Made by a program: the position numbers and the translations under genes
The notes under the pieces: generated by a model
The model's database searches: none
What the model saw: only the letters and a program-made list of their open reading frames with translations
What the model was told of the DNA's origin: nothing
Part shown: piece by piece, positions 29,725 through 40,742 of the stretch
How positions within the stretch are numbered: the first letter of the stretch is position 1
Layout: every line of letters begins with the position of its first letter
Source: Polaromonas sp.
GTDB taxonomy: Bacteria; Pseudomonadota; Gammaproteobacteria; Burkholderiales; Burkholderiaceae_C
Length of the DNA stretch: 64,000 nucleotides
NCBI RefSeq assembly: GCF_029945895.1
Contig: NZ_JAQSDL010000080.1
Location: 117,740-181,739, forward strand
Direction: 5' to 3'

Positions 29725-31242
29725 TTAGCGCGCCGCCGGCAGGCGCCCCAGCACCTTCTCAAGCGCCAGGCCGATCGCAATCAGCCGCCGGTCGCTGCCG
29801 GCCGGTCCGTCCAGTTCCAGCCCTGTCGGCATGCGGCTGCTGGCGCCCAGACCCATGGGCAGCTGGATGCCGGGAATGCCGGCGTTGCTGCCGGGGTCGG
29901 TGTTCTGGATGAACAGGCCGAAGTTCTCCAGGCTGCTGGCTTCGGGCGTGGCGGGCAGCGCGGTGCGCGGCACGGTGGGGAACACCAGCGCATCGAGCCG
30001 CTGGCTGGCAAAGGTGTCGGCATACAGCTTGACCAGCGCTGGCCGGTGTACCGTCATGGCGGCCTGGTAAATGGGCGCGGCATCCACCAAACCGTTCGGC
30101 CCGGGCAGCTTGCGCGGAATCACCAGCGCGTCGTAAGTGCCTTTCACATCCGGGCTGGCGATGCTTGCTGCCATCTGGCCGATGCTGACGCCGGTGTTGT
30201 ATCTGGCCAGGTAGGCCACCATGTCGTCATACGCTTCGTACAGCGCCAGGGGAAAACCCACCTTGCCGTTGAGCTCGGCCAGTTGCGGCATGGCGACATC
30301 GACCACGGTGACGCCCGCCGCTTTCAGCCGGGCCAGCGATGCTTCCCAGGCGCCGCGCGTGTCGCTGTCGAGGTTGGCCAGGAAGCCAGGCACCACGCCG
30401 AGGCGAACACCTTTGAGGTCTGCAGGCAGCAGCGCAGGCGCACCCGTGACCACGCGGTCCAGCAGCTCCACGTCGGCCATGGCCACGGCCATCGGGCCGG
30501 CCGTGTCTCGCGTGTGTGAAATCGGTGCGATGCCGGCCTGCGGATAACGCCCCATGCTGGGCCGCAGCGATGCACAGCCATTGAGTGCGCAGGGAATACG
30601 CAGCGAGCCGCCGGTGTCGGTGCCCAGTCCGGCGGGCGCCATGCGCGCGCCCAGCGCAGCCGCGCTGCCGGCCGACGAGCCGCCTGCCATCTTTGTCACG
30701 TCATAGGCGTTGCGCACGCCGGGCTGGGGGCCGGTGTTGAAGGCCGGGTTGTAGCCCGAGATACCAAAGGCCAGCTCATGCAGGTTGGTCTTGCCGAGCA
30801 AGATGGCGCCGGCGTCACGCAGCTTCTGCAGCACGGGTGCGTCGGCAGTGGGCACAAAGTTTTTCAGCGCGGGGGTGCCGGCCGTGGCGGGCAGGCCCCG
30901 CGCCTGGATGTTGTCCTTGACCACGATGGGCACGCCCTGCAGCGGCAGGCAGGCGCCGCCCGCCGCACGGCGCTGGTCGGCCGCGCGCGCGGCCCGCAGG
31001 GCGCCGGTTTCGTCCAGCGTGACAAAGGCATTCAGCTCGGGCCGGGCTTTGGCGCGCAGCAGGTAGGCCTGCACCAGCGCCTCGCTGCTCAAGGTGCCGC
31101 TGCAGATGCGGGCCGCGGCTTCGGTGGCGGTGAGTGTGTCGATGTCGGGCGCGCCACGCAGGCCGCCCGGGCCGCTGCAGGCTGAAAGTGCGGCTGCGGC
31201 GGCCAGGGCGCTGCAGGCGTATGGAAGGGAAAAACGGGCCAT
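29725..31242 (-). CDS. Amidase-signature lipoprotein
   Basis: A 505-residue amidase-signature hydrolase starting at 31242 with ACTGGAG upstream. The N-terminus (YACSALAAAAALSACSG) is a lipoprotein signal with a possible lipobox cysteine. The catalytic Ser-cisSer-Lys triad is visible: Lys in GVPIVVKDNIQARGLP, and both serines in KMAGGSSAGSAAALGA, followed by GLGTDTGGSLRIP with the nucleophile. It hydrolyses an amide or ester; substrate unknown. It is divergent from a LuxR-type regulator with a perfect 20-bp palindrome between them, so it is probably that regulator's target. Confidence 0.9.
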   Translation of the reverse strand: MARFSLPYACSALAAAAALSACSGPGGLRGAPDIDTLTATEAAARICSGTLSSEALVQAYLLRAKARPELNAFVTLDETGALRAARAADQRRAAGGACLPLQGVPIVVKDNIQARGLPATAGTPALKNFVPTADAPVLQKLRDAGAILLGKTNLHELAFGISGYNPAFNTGPQPGVRNAYDVTKMAGGSSAGSAAALGARMAPAGLGTDTGGSLRIPCALNGCASLRPSMGRYPQAGIAPISHTRDTAGPMAVAMADVELLDRVVTGAPALLPADLKGVRLGVVPGFLANLDSDTRGAWEASLARLKAAGVTVVDVAMPQLAELNGKVGFPLALYEAYDDMVAYLARYNTGVSIGQMAASIASPDVKGTYDALVIPRKLPGPNGLVDAAPIYQAAMTVHRPALVKLYADTFASQRLDALVFPTVPRTALPATPEASSLENFGLFIQNTDPGSNAGIPGIQLPMGLGASSRMPTGLELDGPAGSDRRLIAIGLALEKVLGRLPAAR

Positions 31243-31302
31243 GGTCACTCCAGTGGGTTCAGTTGTTGCAGCGCGATCATGGCGGCTGCCGCCCCGGCTG
31301 TC

Positions 31303-31322
31303 TGTCATCGAATTCGATGACA
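31303..31322. promoter_or_regulatory. Perfect 20-bp palindrome (lux-box-like) between amidase and LuxR-type gene
   Basis: TGTCATCGAATTCGATGACA is a perfect inverted repeat with no spacer. It is 61 bp upstream of the amidase ATG and 81 bp upstream of the regulator ATG. Length and symmetry match lux-type operators bound by LuxR-family dimers. Binding by the neighbouring regulator is inferred. Confidence 0.75.
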
Positions 31323-31402
31323 CGACGGATTGACCGTGGCCGGCGTTGGCGCTAGGCTTGCCGCACCACCCGGTTCCCCCTGTTCTCCTTGAGAGGTCCG
31401 CC

Positions 31403-32134
31403 ATGTTCCTGTCCAGCACCGAGCAACGCGCACTGGCCACCTGCTTTTCGCTGCTGGCCGAGGACCTCAACGAGCGGGAAATCCGCGAGCGCATGGGCCA
31501 GGCCACGCTGGCGCTGTTCCGTGCGGACCACTTCGCCTCCTACATCTGGAGCGCGCCCCTGGGCCGCTTCGCCCACCCCGTGGCCATCAACATGGACCCG
31601 GCCAACCTGCAGCGCTACGAGGCCTGGTACCAGTACCGCGACCCCATCACCTTCGCGCTGCAATCGCGCCGCCACGCCACCCTGGTCAGCGAGGTGATGC
31701 CGCGCAACGAGTTCCTGAAAACCGAGTTTTTCAACGACTTCCTGGCGCGCGACGGCCTGCACTGGGGCATCAACCTGCATGCCTTCGACGGCAATGAGGC
31801 GCTGGGCGACCTGCGCATCTGGCGCGGGCGCGGGGGCCGCGAGTTCAGCCACCACGACCAGCAATTGCTGGACCTGATCGAGCCGGCGTTCACGGCCGCA
31901 CTGCGGCGCGCGCGGCGCTCGCTCCCGGCCCAGACCACACCGCCGCTGCCAGCCTTGAGCCGGCGCGAAATCGAGGTGGCGCGCTGCGTCTGCCGCGGCC
32001 TGACCGACAAGGAAATTGCGCGCGAACTCGCCATCGCCCTGCCCAGCGTGCGCACCTACCTGCAGCGTCTGTTCGACAAACTCGGCGTGCACCGCCGCGC
32101 CGGCCTGGCGCAGCTGGCGGAACGGCTGCACTGA
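31403..32134 (+). CDS. LuxR-family regulator (autoinducer-domain-like plus HTH), no LuxI in window
   Basis: A 243-residue protein starting at 31403. The N-terminal 165 residues resemble an autoinducer-binding domain (FASYIWSAPLGRF, YEAWYQYRDPITFAL, GINLHAFDGNEALGDLRIW, FSHHDQQLLDLIEPAF); the conserved Asp-Pro is present, but the Trp/Tyr spacing before it differs from TraR, so an acyl-homoserine-lactone ligand is not assured. The C-terminal LuxR HTH (about 175-243) is typical: LSRREIEVARCVCRGLTDKE, ARELAIALPSVRTYLQRLFD, KLGVHRRAGLAQ. No synthase gene lies nearby, so it behaves as a LuxR solo. Divergent from the amidase. Confidence 0.87.
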   Translation: MFLSSTEQRALATCFSLLAEDLNEREIRERMGQATLALFRADHFASYIWSAPLGRFAHPVAINMDPANLQRYEAWYQYRDPITFALQSRRHATLVSEVMPRNEFLKTEFFNDFLARDGLHWGINLHAFDGNEALGDLRIWRGRGGREFSHHDQQLLDLIEPAFTAALRRARRSLPAQTTPPLPALSRREIEVARCVCRGLTDKEIARELAIALPSVRTYLQRLFDKLGVHRRAGLAQLAERLH

Positions 32135-32295
32135 CCACGGCGGCCGGTCACACCCTGAAAGTGGCCTGCAGCCTCCGTAAAACATTCGCTTACAGCCATC
32201 AAAGCAATAGCAGCTCAGGGGCGCCGGCGCTATGTATCCCCGGCCAGCCTGCGAAATGCATTCGGGAGCGGCTTACACGGCGTTATTCCTGCGTG

Positions 32296-32808
32296 GTCTC
32301 GGCATCGGCCAGCGAAGAACGGATGGTATGCAACAACCTGCCGCTGAACGTCTCGGACTGGCTGAAGAAACCCATCGACGAAAACCAGCTGGTGCTGGCC
32401 CTTCGCCACGCCATCAGCCGCATGGCCGAAGGCAAGCCGCGCATCCTGCATGTCGAGGACGACTTCGACATGCAGCGCATCACCGCTGCCATTGCCCAGA
32501 ACATTGCCGTCTTCGAGTTTGCCGCCATACCCGAGGGAGCGCGTGCGCGGCTACGGGAGCGCCCTTTCGACCTGGTGCTGCCGGACCTGGCCTTGCGTGG
32601 CGCTTCTGGCTGGGAGGTGTTAGCAGATGTCGAGGCGCTGGAACCGTCACCGCCGGTGGTGGTGTTTTCGGCCACGGCGCTCAATCGTGCCGAGGCCGGC
32701 AGATTCGCTGCCGTGCTGGTCAAAACCCAGACCCCGAACGACGAAGTGCTGCAAACCCTGCAGCGCGTGCTTGCCCAGGCGCATGCCGCCGGCCCGGCAC
32801 CGGTCTGA
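32296..32808 (+). pseudogene. Truncated C-terminal remnant of a tandem-receiver hybrid kinase
   Basis: The reading frame begins abruptly at VVSASASEERMVCNNLPLNV and SDWLKKPIDENQLVLALRHA, which is the tail of one receiver domain (the Lys-Pro of its last strand is visible). It continues with a whole second receiver: PRILHVEDDFDMQRITAAIA, FDLVLPDLALRGASGWEVL (acceptor Asp), PVVVFSATAL and AVLVKTQTP. Such tandem receivers normally end hybrid histidine kinases. The kinase core and first receiver are missing, no start fits, and upstream sequence is unrelated, so this is a 5'-truncated gene. A repeat copy lies just after it. Confidence 0.75.
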
Positions 32809-32839
32809 GCGACCGGGTCGTTCACCAGGGCTTGTCAGA

Positions 32840-32900
32840 AACTCCTGAATTGATAGCTGCTGGCGACCGCCACAAAAAGGCTGCAGGCCCTTTTTACGCG
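32840..32900 (+). repeat. Dispersed ~60-bp repeat, copy 8 (intergenic)
   Basis: CTCCTGAATTGATAGCTGCT, GGCGACCGCCAC, AAAAAGGCTGCAGGCCCTTT. It lies between the receiver remnant and the convergent acyltransferase. Confidence 0.8.
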
Positions 32901-32925
32901 AAGGCCTGACTTCGACCCGGCAGAC

Positions 32926-33858
32926 TCAGCTCTGCAGCAGCAGGCTGATCTGCTGGTCTTTGCGCTCCCACATGTCGGCAAGCCATTGCTGGAAACGCAT
33001 GCGAAACTCCGCCTCGGCGGCGTAGTCTCCCTCGCTGAACTCGGGGGGAATCGGCAGCTGCTGGGCGCGCACGATGATGCGGGGCGCCTGGCCACAGAGA
33101 AACTGCCAGAACGACGGCGCACCAGCCGGGTAGACAATGGTCACGTCGATCAGCGAGTGAAATTTTTCGCCCATGGCGTTGACTGCCAGCGCCAGCGCGC
33201 CGGCCTTGGGCTTGAGCAGATGCCGATAGGGCGAGGCCTGCGACGCATGTTTGGCGCGCGTGAAACGTGTGCCCTCGGCAAAGTTCATCACGCTGGTGGG
33301 CACCAGCGCAAATTTCTCGCAGGCGCGTTTGGTGGCCTCGCGGTCCTGCAGGCGGCGCTCGGGGTGTTTGCGCAGGTCGGCCTTGGTGTGGCGCTTCATG
33401 AAGGGAAAGTCCAGCGCCCACCAGGCCAGCCCGATGACCGGCACCCAGATCAGCTGCTGCTTGAGGAAAAACTTCAGCATGGGAATGCGCCGGTTCAGCA
33501 CATGCTGCAACACAAAGATGTCCACCCACGACTGGTGGTTGGCATTGACCAGGTACCAGCCCTCGTAACGCAGCGCGTCCACACCGGCCACGTCCCATCG
33601 GGTAGCCTGCGTCAGCCGCATCCAGCCACTGTTGCAGGCGATCCAGGCAGTGGCAATCGCGTTGAGCATGGGGTCGATGCGCACACGCACCGCCTTGAAA
33701 GGCAGCACCAGCTTGACCAGCGACGCGGCGAACAGCAGCGTGCACCAGAACAGCGTGTTGATGACCAGCAGAAGCAGCGCAATCACACCGCGGAAAATGG
33801 AAGGCAGAAATCCGAGCATGGGCAGTTCAAAAACATGAATTGTTGCCCGTCCGGGCAT
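32926..33858 (-). CDS. 1-Acyl-glycerol-3-phosphate acyltransferase-like (PlsC/YihG type)
   Basis: A 310-residue membrane-bound acyltransferase. One strong N-terminal membrane segment (IALLLLVINTLFWCTLLFAA) precedes the catalytic NHQSWVD (H-x4-D) and MNFAEGTRFTRAK (EGTR) motifs. FPFMKRHTKADLRKHPERR resembles the YihG/acyltransferase subgroup. It transfers an acyl group to lysophosphatidate or a related acceptor at the inner membrane. Start 33858 has AAGG six bases upstream; ATG 33819 (MLGFLPS) is an equally plausible start giving 297 residues. It stands alone between two repeat copies. Confidence 0.88.
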   Translation of the reverse strand: MPGRATIHVFELPMLGFLPSIFRGVIALLLLVINTLFWCTLLFAASLVKLVLPFKAVRVRIDPMLNAIATAWIACNSGWMRLTQATRWDVAGVDALRYEGWYLVNANHQSWVDIFVLQHVLNRRIPMLKFFLKQQLIWVPVIGLAWWALDFPFMKRHTKADLRKHPERRLQDREATKRACEKFALVPTSVMNFAEGTRFTRAKHASQASPYRHLLKPKAGALALAVNAMGEKFHSLIDVTIVYPAGAPSFWQFLCGQAPRIIVRAQQLPIPPEFSEGDYAAEAEFRMRFQQWLADMWERKDQQISLLLQS

Positions 33859-33930
33859 GTCCGGCCTTGTGAAAGGTCAAAGGCAGCGCAATGGACAGCG
33901 CAACGGACAGCGCGAAGGGTGATGTGAGCC

Positions 33931-33995
33931 GCTCCTCTTTTGATAGCTGCTTGCGCTCCATGCACAAGGGATGGAGGCCGATTTTCCTTAAGAAC
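33931..33995 (+). repeat. Dispersed ~60-bp repeat, copy 9 (intergenic)
   Basis: CTCCTCTTTTGATAGCTGCT, TGCGCTCCATGC, ACAAGGGATGGAGGCCGATT. Well preserved, between two leftward genes. Confidence 0.9.
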
Positions 33996-34036
33996 ACGCC
34001 GGGCACGCATGGCAGGCCAGCGCCCGCCGGACCCGG

Positions 34037-35566
34037 TCAGTCGCTGGCTTCACCCGTCAGTTTCTGCTCATAACCAAAGGCGTTGACATGGGTGACCGCC
34101 ACCTTGTTGCCGGTGAACTTCAGAACGTAACGCACCGTCTCGGCTTCCTCTGGCTGACGCACCAGCACGCTCAGGGTGCCGGGGTCGGTCCAGCTGGCCT
34201 TGCTGACGAAAACGGCGCCGTCGGTGGCATCGGCTGGCGCGAATTGCCCGTTCAGTCCAAGCGGCATCGACACCCTTTTTGTGTCGCTGCTGCCGCGTGC
34301 CACGAAGCTGACGATCTCGTAAGACGGCGATGCACCCAGGTGCAGCGTGAATTCCCTGAGGCCCAGGTTGTTCGGTGCCAAGCGGTAGGTCTTGCCTGAA
34401 ATGGCCTGGGCCAGGGCAGGTGCGGCTGCCGCCAGCGGTTTCTCGCTGGCGACCTCGTTGGCACGCTGCGCCAGCAAGGCAGCACCGTCCGGATTGGGGG
34501 CCACCGCCTTGTCTGATTTCACGGCCCCGTCGACCAGGTCAAGCATCTGGTCGACGGGGTAGCTCTTCCGTCCGGTCAGCGCAACAACCACACCGGTCTG
34601 CGGCAGCACCAGAATGATCTGCATGTGGTAACCCACAGCCATATAAGCCTTGCGCGCAGGAATGGTCCACCACTGGTCGCCGTAACGCAGGTCGGTGGTG
34701 GCCGAAAGCATCATCGGCACCTTGGCCTGGTAGACCTTGTCCACCCAGCTGTGCGGGACGATCTGTGTTCCCTCCCACTCGCCGCCGCGCAGGTACAGGT
34801 AACCGAGCTTGGCCATGTCGCGCGTCTGCAGGTACAAGCCAAACCCGCCGGTGGCGATCCCCTGCGGGTCTTTTCGCCACTGCTCACCTGAAATACCCAA
34901 GGGCCTGAACAGCTGTTGCGCCGCGAAGTCGGGCACGGCCATGCCGGTCTGGCGCGTCAGAATGGCGGCCAGCAATTGTGAATTGCCGCTGCTGTAGTTG
35001 AAGGTCGTTCCCGGCGCCTGCGCCATCGGACGGTCCAGCACAAACTGCACCCAGTTCGGGCTGCGCAGCATCTCGAGCAGGGAATCAGGCCTCTGGTCCG
35101 TCAGGGGTTCCTTCCAGTCCAGGCCCGAGCTCATGTCGAGCAGGTGCTGCACCGTCATCGCCTTTTTGCGTTCGTCCACATGGGCAATGTTGCGGTCCGC
35201 AAAAAACTCCAGCACTGGCCGGTCGGTGCCGGCCAGCTTGCCCTGCTGGATGGCAATGCCCGTGAGCGCCCCCACCACGCCCTTGGTGGCCGAGTTGAGT
35301 CGGTGTCGCATGCCGGGCTTGAAAGGCGCGTAATAGGCTTCAACCACCAGACGGCCGTGGCGCGTGACCACCAGGCTGTCCATCTCGTTGGCGGCACCAA
35401 AGTCCACCAGCGCTGCCAGCGCACGCGAGTCCATGCCCTGCTCTTCCGGTGTGGACGTTTCCCACTTCTGGGTAGGCCAGGGTCCCTTTTGGGTCTGTGC
35501 GCCCAGTGGCATGCAGAGCAAGGTGGCGGCGATGAGGGCAAGACAGTGTCTGGCGGACGGGCGCAT
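34037..35566 (-). CDS. Secreted beta-lactamase-fold serine hydrolase
   Basis: A 509-residue exported enzyme starting at 35566 behind GGAGGAG. Signal peptide HCLALIAATLLCMPLGAQ. The beta-lactamase/penicillin-binding-like domain (about residues 50-360) has the SxxK nucleophile in LNSATKGVVGAL, a Tyr motif FNYSSGNSQLLAA, and the third motif near AVGYHMQIILVLPQ. A C-terminal domain of about 140 residues (TYRLAPNNLGLREFTLHLG) resembles the beta-barrel tail of D-aminopeptidase/esterase-type members. Likely an esterase or peptidase of the class C family; substrate unknown. Alone on its strand. Confidence 0.87.
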   Translation of the reverse strand: MRPSARHCLALIAATLLCMPLGAQTQKGPWPTQKWETSTPEEQGMDSRALAALVDFGAANEMDSLVVTRHGRLVVEAYYAPFKPGMRHRLNSATKGVVGALTGIAIQQGKLAGTDRPVLEFFADRNIAHVDERKKAMTVQHLLDMSSGLDWKEPLTDQRPDSLLEMLRSPNWVQFVLDRPMAQAPGTTFNYSSGNSQLLAAILTRQTGMAVPDFAAQQLFRPLGISGEQWRKDPQGIATGGFGLYLQTRDMAKLGYLYLRGGEWEGTQIVPHSWVDKVYQAKVPMMLSATTDLRYGDQWWTIPARKAYMAVGYHMQIILVLPQTGVVVALTGRKSYPVDQMLDLVDGAVKSDKAVAPNPDGAALLAQRANEVASEKPLAAAAPALAQAISGKTYRLAPNNLGLREFTLHLGASPSYEIVSFVARGSSDTKRVSMPLGLNGQFAPADATDGAVFVSKASWTDPGTLSVLVRQPEEAETVRYVLKFTGNKVAVTHVNAFGYEQKLTGEASD

Positions 35567-35709
35567 GTTTTCTCCTCCGGAGATGCTGTGTCGTATGGTA
35601 GCCGAGCACATTCGCGCGGCGACATCGGCCATCACGACCGGGAAACATGCCCTCCCGAGGGATGGCCAGCCTGCACCTCAGGGAACACGAACGCTCAGGG
35701 AATGCGACC

Positions 35710-36591
35710 TCAGCCACGCCGACCCCAAGCGCCGCTGGCCAACGCCACGCCGCAGGCCACCAGCGCGCTGGCGACCAGGGTGCCGGCACCCAGCGGCTCA
35801 CCAAGCAGCCAGGCCGCGCCAAGCGCCGTGCTCAAAGGCACCAGCGCGGCCGACAGCGAGGCCCTGGCCGCACCCAGCTTTGCAATGGCAATCATGTACG
35901 TGACCAGCCCCAGAAGACCAGCAATCACGCCCTGCCCCACTGCCTGCCAGGCCACGTCGGTCCACGGAGCCGTCAACAGGCGCGGCGCTCCGAAAACCAG
36001 CAACACGGGCAAAAGCAGCAGGCTGGACCACGCGTTGATGACCGCCGCACCTTGCCACGGCGTGAGGCCGCTGCCGCGAAACGCCAGCGTGTACATGGCC
36101 CACGCCATGGCAGCCAGGATGAACAGCAGGTCACCAAGCCAGGTTTGTGCGGCATGGGCCAGGCTGCCTGCGCCGAACACGGCCAGGCCGGCAACGATCA
36201 GCAGCAGGCCCGCCAGGCGCGGGCCGGTGATTCGCTCGCCATGCGCGAACCGCGCACCCAGCGCGGTGAACAGCGGCACGCTGCCGGCCATGAAGATGCC
36301 CATGTGTGCGGCCGGGGCCCACTGCGCGCCGGCCAGCACCAGCAGACCGAAGGGCAAACCACCCCCCAGCACAAACAGGCCCAGCCGACGGCGCGGCAGG
36401 CCCTGCGGAAACAAACCGGTCTGGATCAGCAGCGGCAGCAGCACGAGCGCGGGTACGCCGTAACGCAGCACGGCTATCTCCAGCGGACCCAGTGTGGTGG
36501 TGACGCCGTGGCGTGAGGCAATTTGCCAGCCGCTGCCGATCAGGGCGGCGGCCAGCGCGGCCAGAAGGCCAACAGCAAGGTGACGGTTCAT
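35710..36591 (-). CDS. EamA/DMT family transporter
   Basis: A 293-residue membrane protein with ten hydrophobic segments in two EamA repeats (LAALAAALIGSGWQIASRHG at the start, LGAAWLLGEPLGAGTLVASA near the end). It follows the AraC-type regulator by 66 bp on the same strand and may be controlled by it. Probable metabolite exporter; substrate not callable. Ten-segment topology and both EamA repeats are intact. Confidence 0.88.
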   Translation of the reverse strand: MNRHLAVGLLAALAAALIGSGWQIASRHGVTTTLGPLEIAVLRYGVPALVLLPLLIQTGLFPQGLPRRRLGLFVLGGGLPFGLLVLAGAQWAPAAHMGIFMAGSVPLFTALGARFAHGERITGPRLAGLLLIVAGLAVFGAGSLAHAAQTWLGDLLFILAAMAWAMYTLAFRGSGLTPWQGAAVINAWSSLLLLPVLLVFGAPRLLTAPWTDVAWQAVGQGVIAGLLGLVTYMIAIAKLGAARASLSAALVPLSTALGAAWLLGEPLGAGTLVASALVACGVALASGAWGRRG

Positions 36592-36657
36592 GGTTGCAGT
36601 CTGGCAGCGCGGGCCGACGCCGGCTATCAGATTCCTGCGCTTTGCGTGCTGACCGGT

Positions 36658-37455
36658 TCAGGCCGCGAGTTCGCGCCGTGCCTGCCCGGGCGTGATGCCC
36701 AGCTCGCGCACAAAGACCGCGCCCAGGTGGCTCTGGCTGCTGTAGCCGAGTTCATGCGCCAGTGCAGCAAGGTCGCGTTCGCCGTCTTCCAGCCGCTGCA
36801 GCGCCGCAGCCAGGCGCAACCGCTGGCGATAAGCGTGCAGGCTCAGACCCGTGTGTTGCCGGAAGCAGCGGGCCAGGTGAAACGGCGAACTGCAGGCCGC
36901 GTCGGCCACGTCATCCAGCGTCCAGGGCATGGCACCCGCGGCCGCGGTATGCGCGACCATGAAATGCCGGGCGCGCTGCACGGCTGCGGCAGAACGCCCT
37001 TCACCGCGCATCGCGCGGGTTGCCCGAGTCAACAGGCCCTGCAGCAGTGCCTGCGTAAGTTCGCCACCGCTCTCGTCGCGCTCACGGCCCGATGCCAGCG
37101 CACGCCAGTGCCGCCGCAGCCGCCACAAGGCGCGCGGCGTCAGCAGCCAGGCATCGGGTGGCGGCAGCGCATGATCGGTGCCCGGCTGCGCGCTGACAAC
37201 AATGCTGCTGCGTGCTGCGTCGACGCAGGGTTTCATCTGGTAAGGCTGGCGGGTGGGCAGGCACAAAGCGGTCACGCCGTCGAGCAGCACGCTCTGCCCG
37301 GCCATGCGGAACTCGGTGGCGCCGCTGGCCGGCAACACCAGTCGCCGGGTCTCCACTTCATAGCTGGGGCTCCATTGCGTGGACGGACTGCGCAGGACGA
37401 CGCGCTCCACCTTCAGGGTGGCCGTGCGCTGCAGCAGGGTACGGTCTTGGGGCAT
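36658..37455 (-). CDS. AraC family transcriptional regulator
   Basis: A 265-residue regulator starting at MPQDRTLLQRTATLKVERVV (37455). The N-terminal part looks like a cupin-type sensing domain (LVLPASGATEFRMAGQSVLL, LCLPTRQPYQMKP). The C-terminal AraC HTH (about 165-265) has WTLDDVADAACSSPFHLARC, FRQHTGLSLHAYRQRLRLAA and AALAHELGYSSQSHLGAVFV, both helix-turn-helix units. It lies upstream of an EamA transporter on the same strand. Effector unknown. Confidence 0.9.
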   Translation of the reverse strand: MPQDRTLLQRTATLKVERVVLRSPSTQWSPSYEVETRRLVLPASGATEFRMAGQSVLLDGVTALCLPTRQPYQMKPCVDAARSSIVVSAQPGTDHALPPPDAWLLTPRALWRLRRHWRALASGRERDESGGELTQALLQGLLTRATRAMRGEGRSAAAVQRARHFMVAHTAAAGAMPWTLDDVADAACSSPFHLARCFRQHTGLSLHAYRQRLRLAAALQRLEDGERDLAALAHELGYSSQSHLGAVFVRELGITPGQARRELAA

Positions 37456-37502
37456 GTGCCTCACTATAGATCGCGGCGAGCGCCACCGGTTGCAGAAATC
37501 AA

Positions 37503-37570
37503 AATGCTCCTGATTTGATAGCTGCTGACGCCCACAAGAAAAGGGTTGGAAGCCTATTTTTTTTCTCAAA
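37503..37570 (+). repeat. Dispersed ~60-bp repeat, copy 10 (intergenic)
   Basis: GCTCCTGATTTGATAGCTGC, TGACGCCCACAAG, AAAAGGGTTGGAAGCC, then T-run. It lies between YgiQ and the AraC-type gene. Confidence 0.85.
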
Positions 37571-37587
37571 TCAAGCCGAAATCGCCC

Positions 37588-39975
<2,388 letters not shown>

Positions 39976-40105
39976 GGGGACCTAAAGAGGACCTAAAAGG
40001 GCAACCTTTGATTTTAAGGTTTTAAGCCCACTTGTGCTCCCCAGATGGGTACTTCGCACCCCGAATCAACCTCAAACCAGCCGATTCGGCGTTTAAACGA
40101 CTGTT

Positions 40106-40555
40106 TCAGGCCCGGGCATGGGCAATCAGCCGGTCCAGCATGCGGCCCAGCTGCTGCTGCTGCGTGGCCGACAGGCAGCCGAAGATCTCCTCATTGCGCC
40201 GCGCGATCAGCGCCATCACGCGGCTCCACAAGCTCTGGCCGGCCGGGGTCAGCGTCAGCACCACGCCACGGCCGTCGGAGGTGCTGGCCTCCTTGCACAC
40301 CAGGCCGCGGTCCACCAGCGCCTGGGCCGCCCGGCTGGCCTGGCCCTTGTTGAGGTTGGCCCTGGCCGCCAGTTCCATGACCGAGAGCGGCGCAAAGTTG
40401 CCGATGGCCGCCAGGCAGCGCGCCTCGCCAACCGGCAGGCCGAAGGCGTCGGCATAGGCGTTGCTGCTGAACTTGTCGGTCAGCTTGTTGACCAGGTGCA
40501 GCCGGTAGGTCAGGAACTCGTCCAGCCGCGGGGTGCCGGCGGGTTTAGGCGGCAT
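40106..40555 (-). CDS. MarR family regulator
   Basis: A 149-residue winged-helix regulator if started at MPPKPAGTPRLDEF (40555). Core: LPVGEARCLAAIGNFAPLSV, MELAARANLNKGQASRAAQA (recognition helix), LVDRGLVCKEASTSDGRGVV (wing), then a dimerisation helix. It is the third gene of a monooxygenase-DUF2783-MarR unit, its start overlapping the DUF2783 stop by 11 bp. It likely represses the unit and is released by the aromatic substrate; palindromes at 42340-42391 are candidate sites. Confidence 0.88.
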   Translation of the reverse strand: MPPKPAGTPRLDEFLTYRLHLVNKLTDKFSSNAYADAFGLPVGEARCLAAIGNFAPLSVMELAARANLNKGQASRAAQALVDRGLVCKEASTSDGRGVVLTLTPAGQSLWSRVMALIARRNEEIFGCLSATQQQQLGRMLDRLIAHARA

Positions 40556-40742
40556 CACCGGCCCCGGCGGCACACTGTGTCTGGGCGTTGGCAATCAGGG
40601 GCAAGACCTGGTCGGCATCTTCAAAGCGGCTCATCAATGACAGGCTCAGCATCGCCAGCAAAAGCGGCGCCCGGGCCCCGCCCACCTGGGCCAGGGCTTC
40701 ACAGAGGGCGGAATAACTCCGGTCAAGGTCGGCATCGGTCAT
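40545..40742 (-). CDS. DUF2783 small protein
   Basis: A 65-residue protein, MTDADLDRSYSALCEALAQV then GGARAPLLLAMLSLSLMSRF and LPLIANAQTQCAAGAGDAA. The size, helical content and D-D-x-Y-x-x-L start match DUF2783, a family found beside FAD aromatic monooxygenases. The start codon overlaps the monooxygenase stop (ATGA), so they are translationally coupled. Function unknown. Confidence 0.75.
   Translation of the reverse strand: MTDADLDRSYSALCEALAQVGGARAPLLLAMLSLSLMSRFEDADQVLPLIANAQTQCAAGAGDAA

Noticed and set aside
31403..31900. Definite acyl-homoserine-lactone receptor assignment for the LuxR-type protein
   Set aside because: The conserved Asp-Pro is there, but the Trp/Tyr spacing expected from TraR is not, and no synthase is nearby; kept only as autoinducer-domain-like.
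32190..32225. Further degenerate copy of the dispersed repeat (CAATAGCAGCTCAGG...GGCGCC)
   Set aside because: Only short word matches in a different order; below the standard used for the other fourteen copies.
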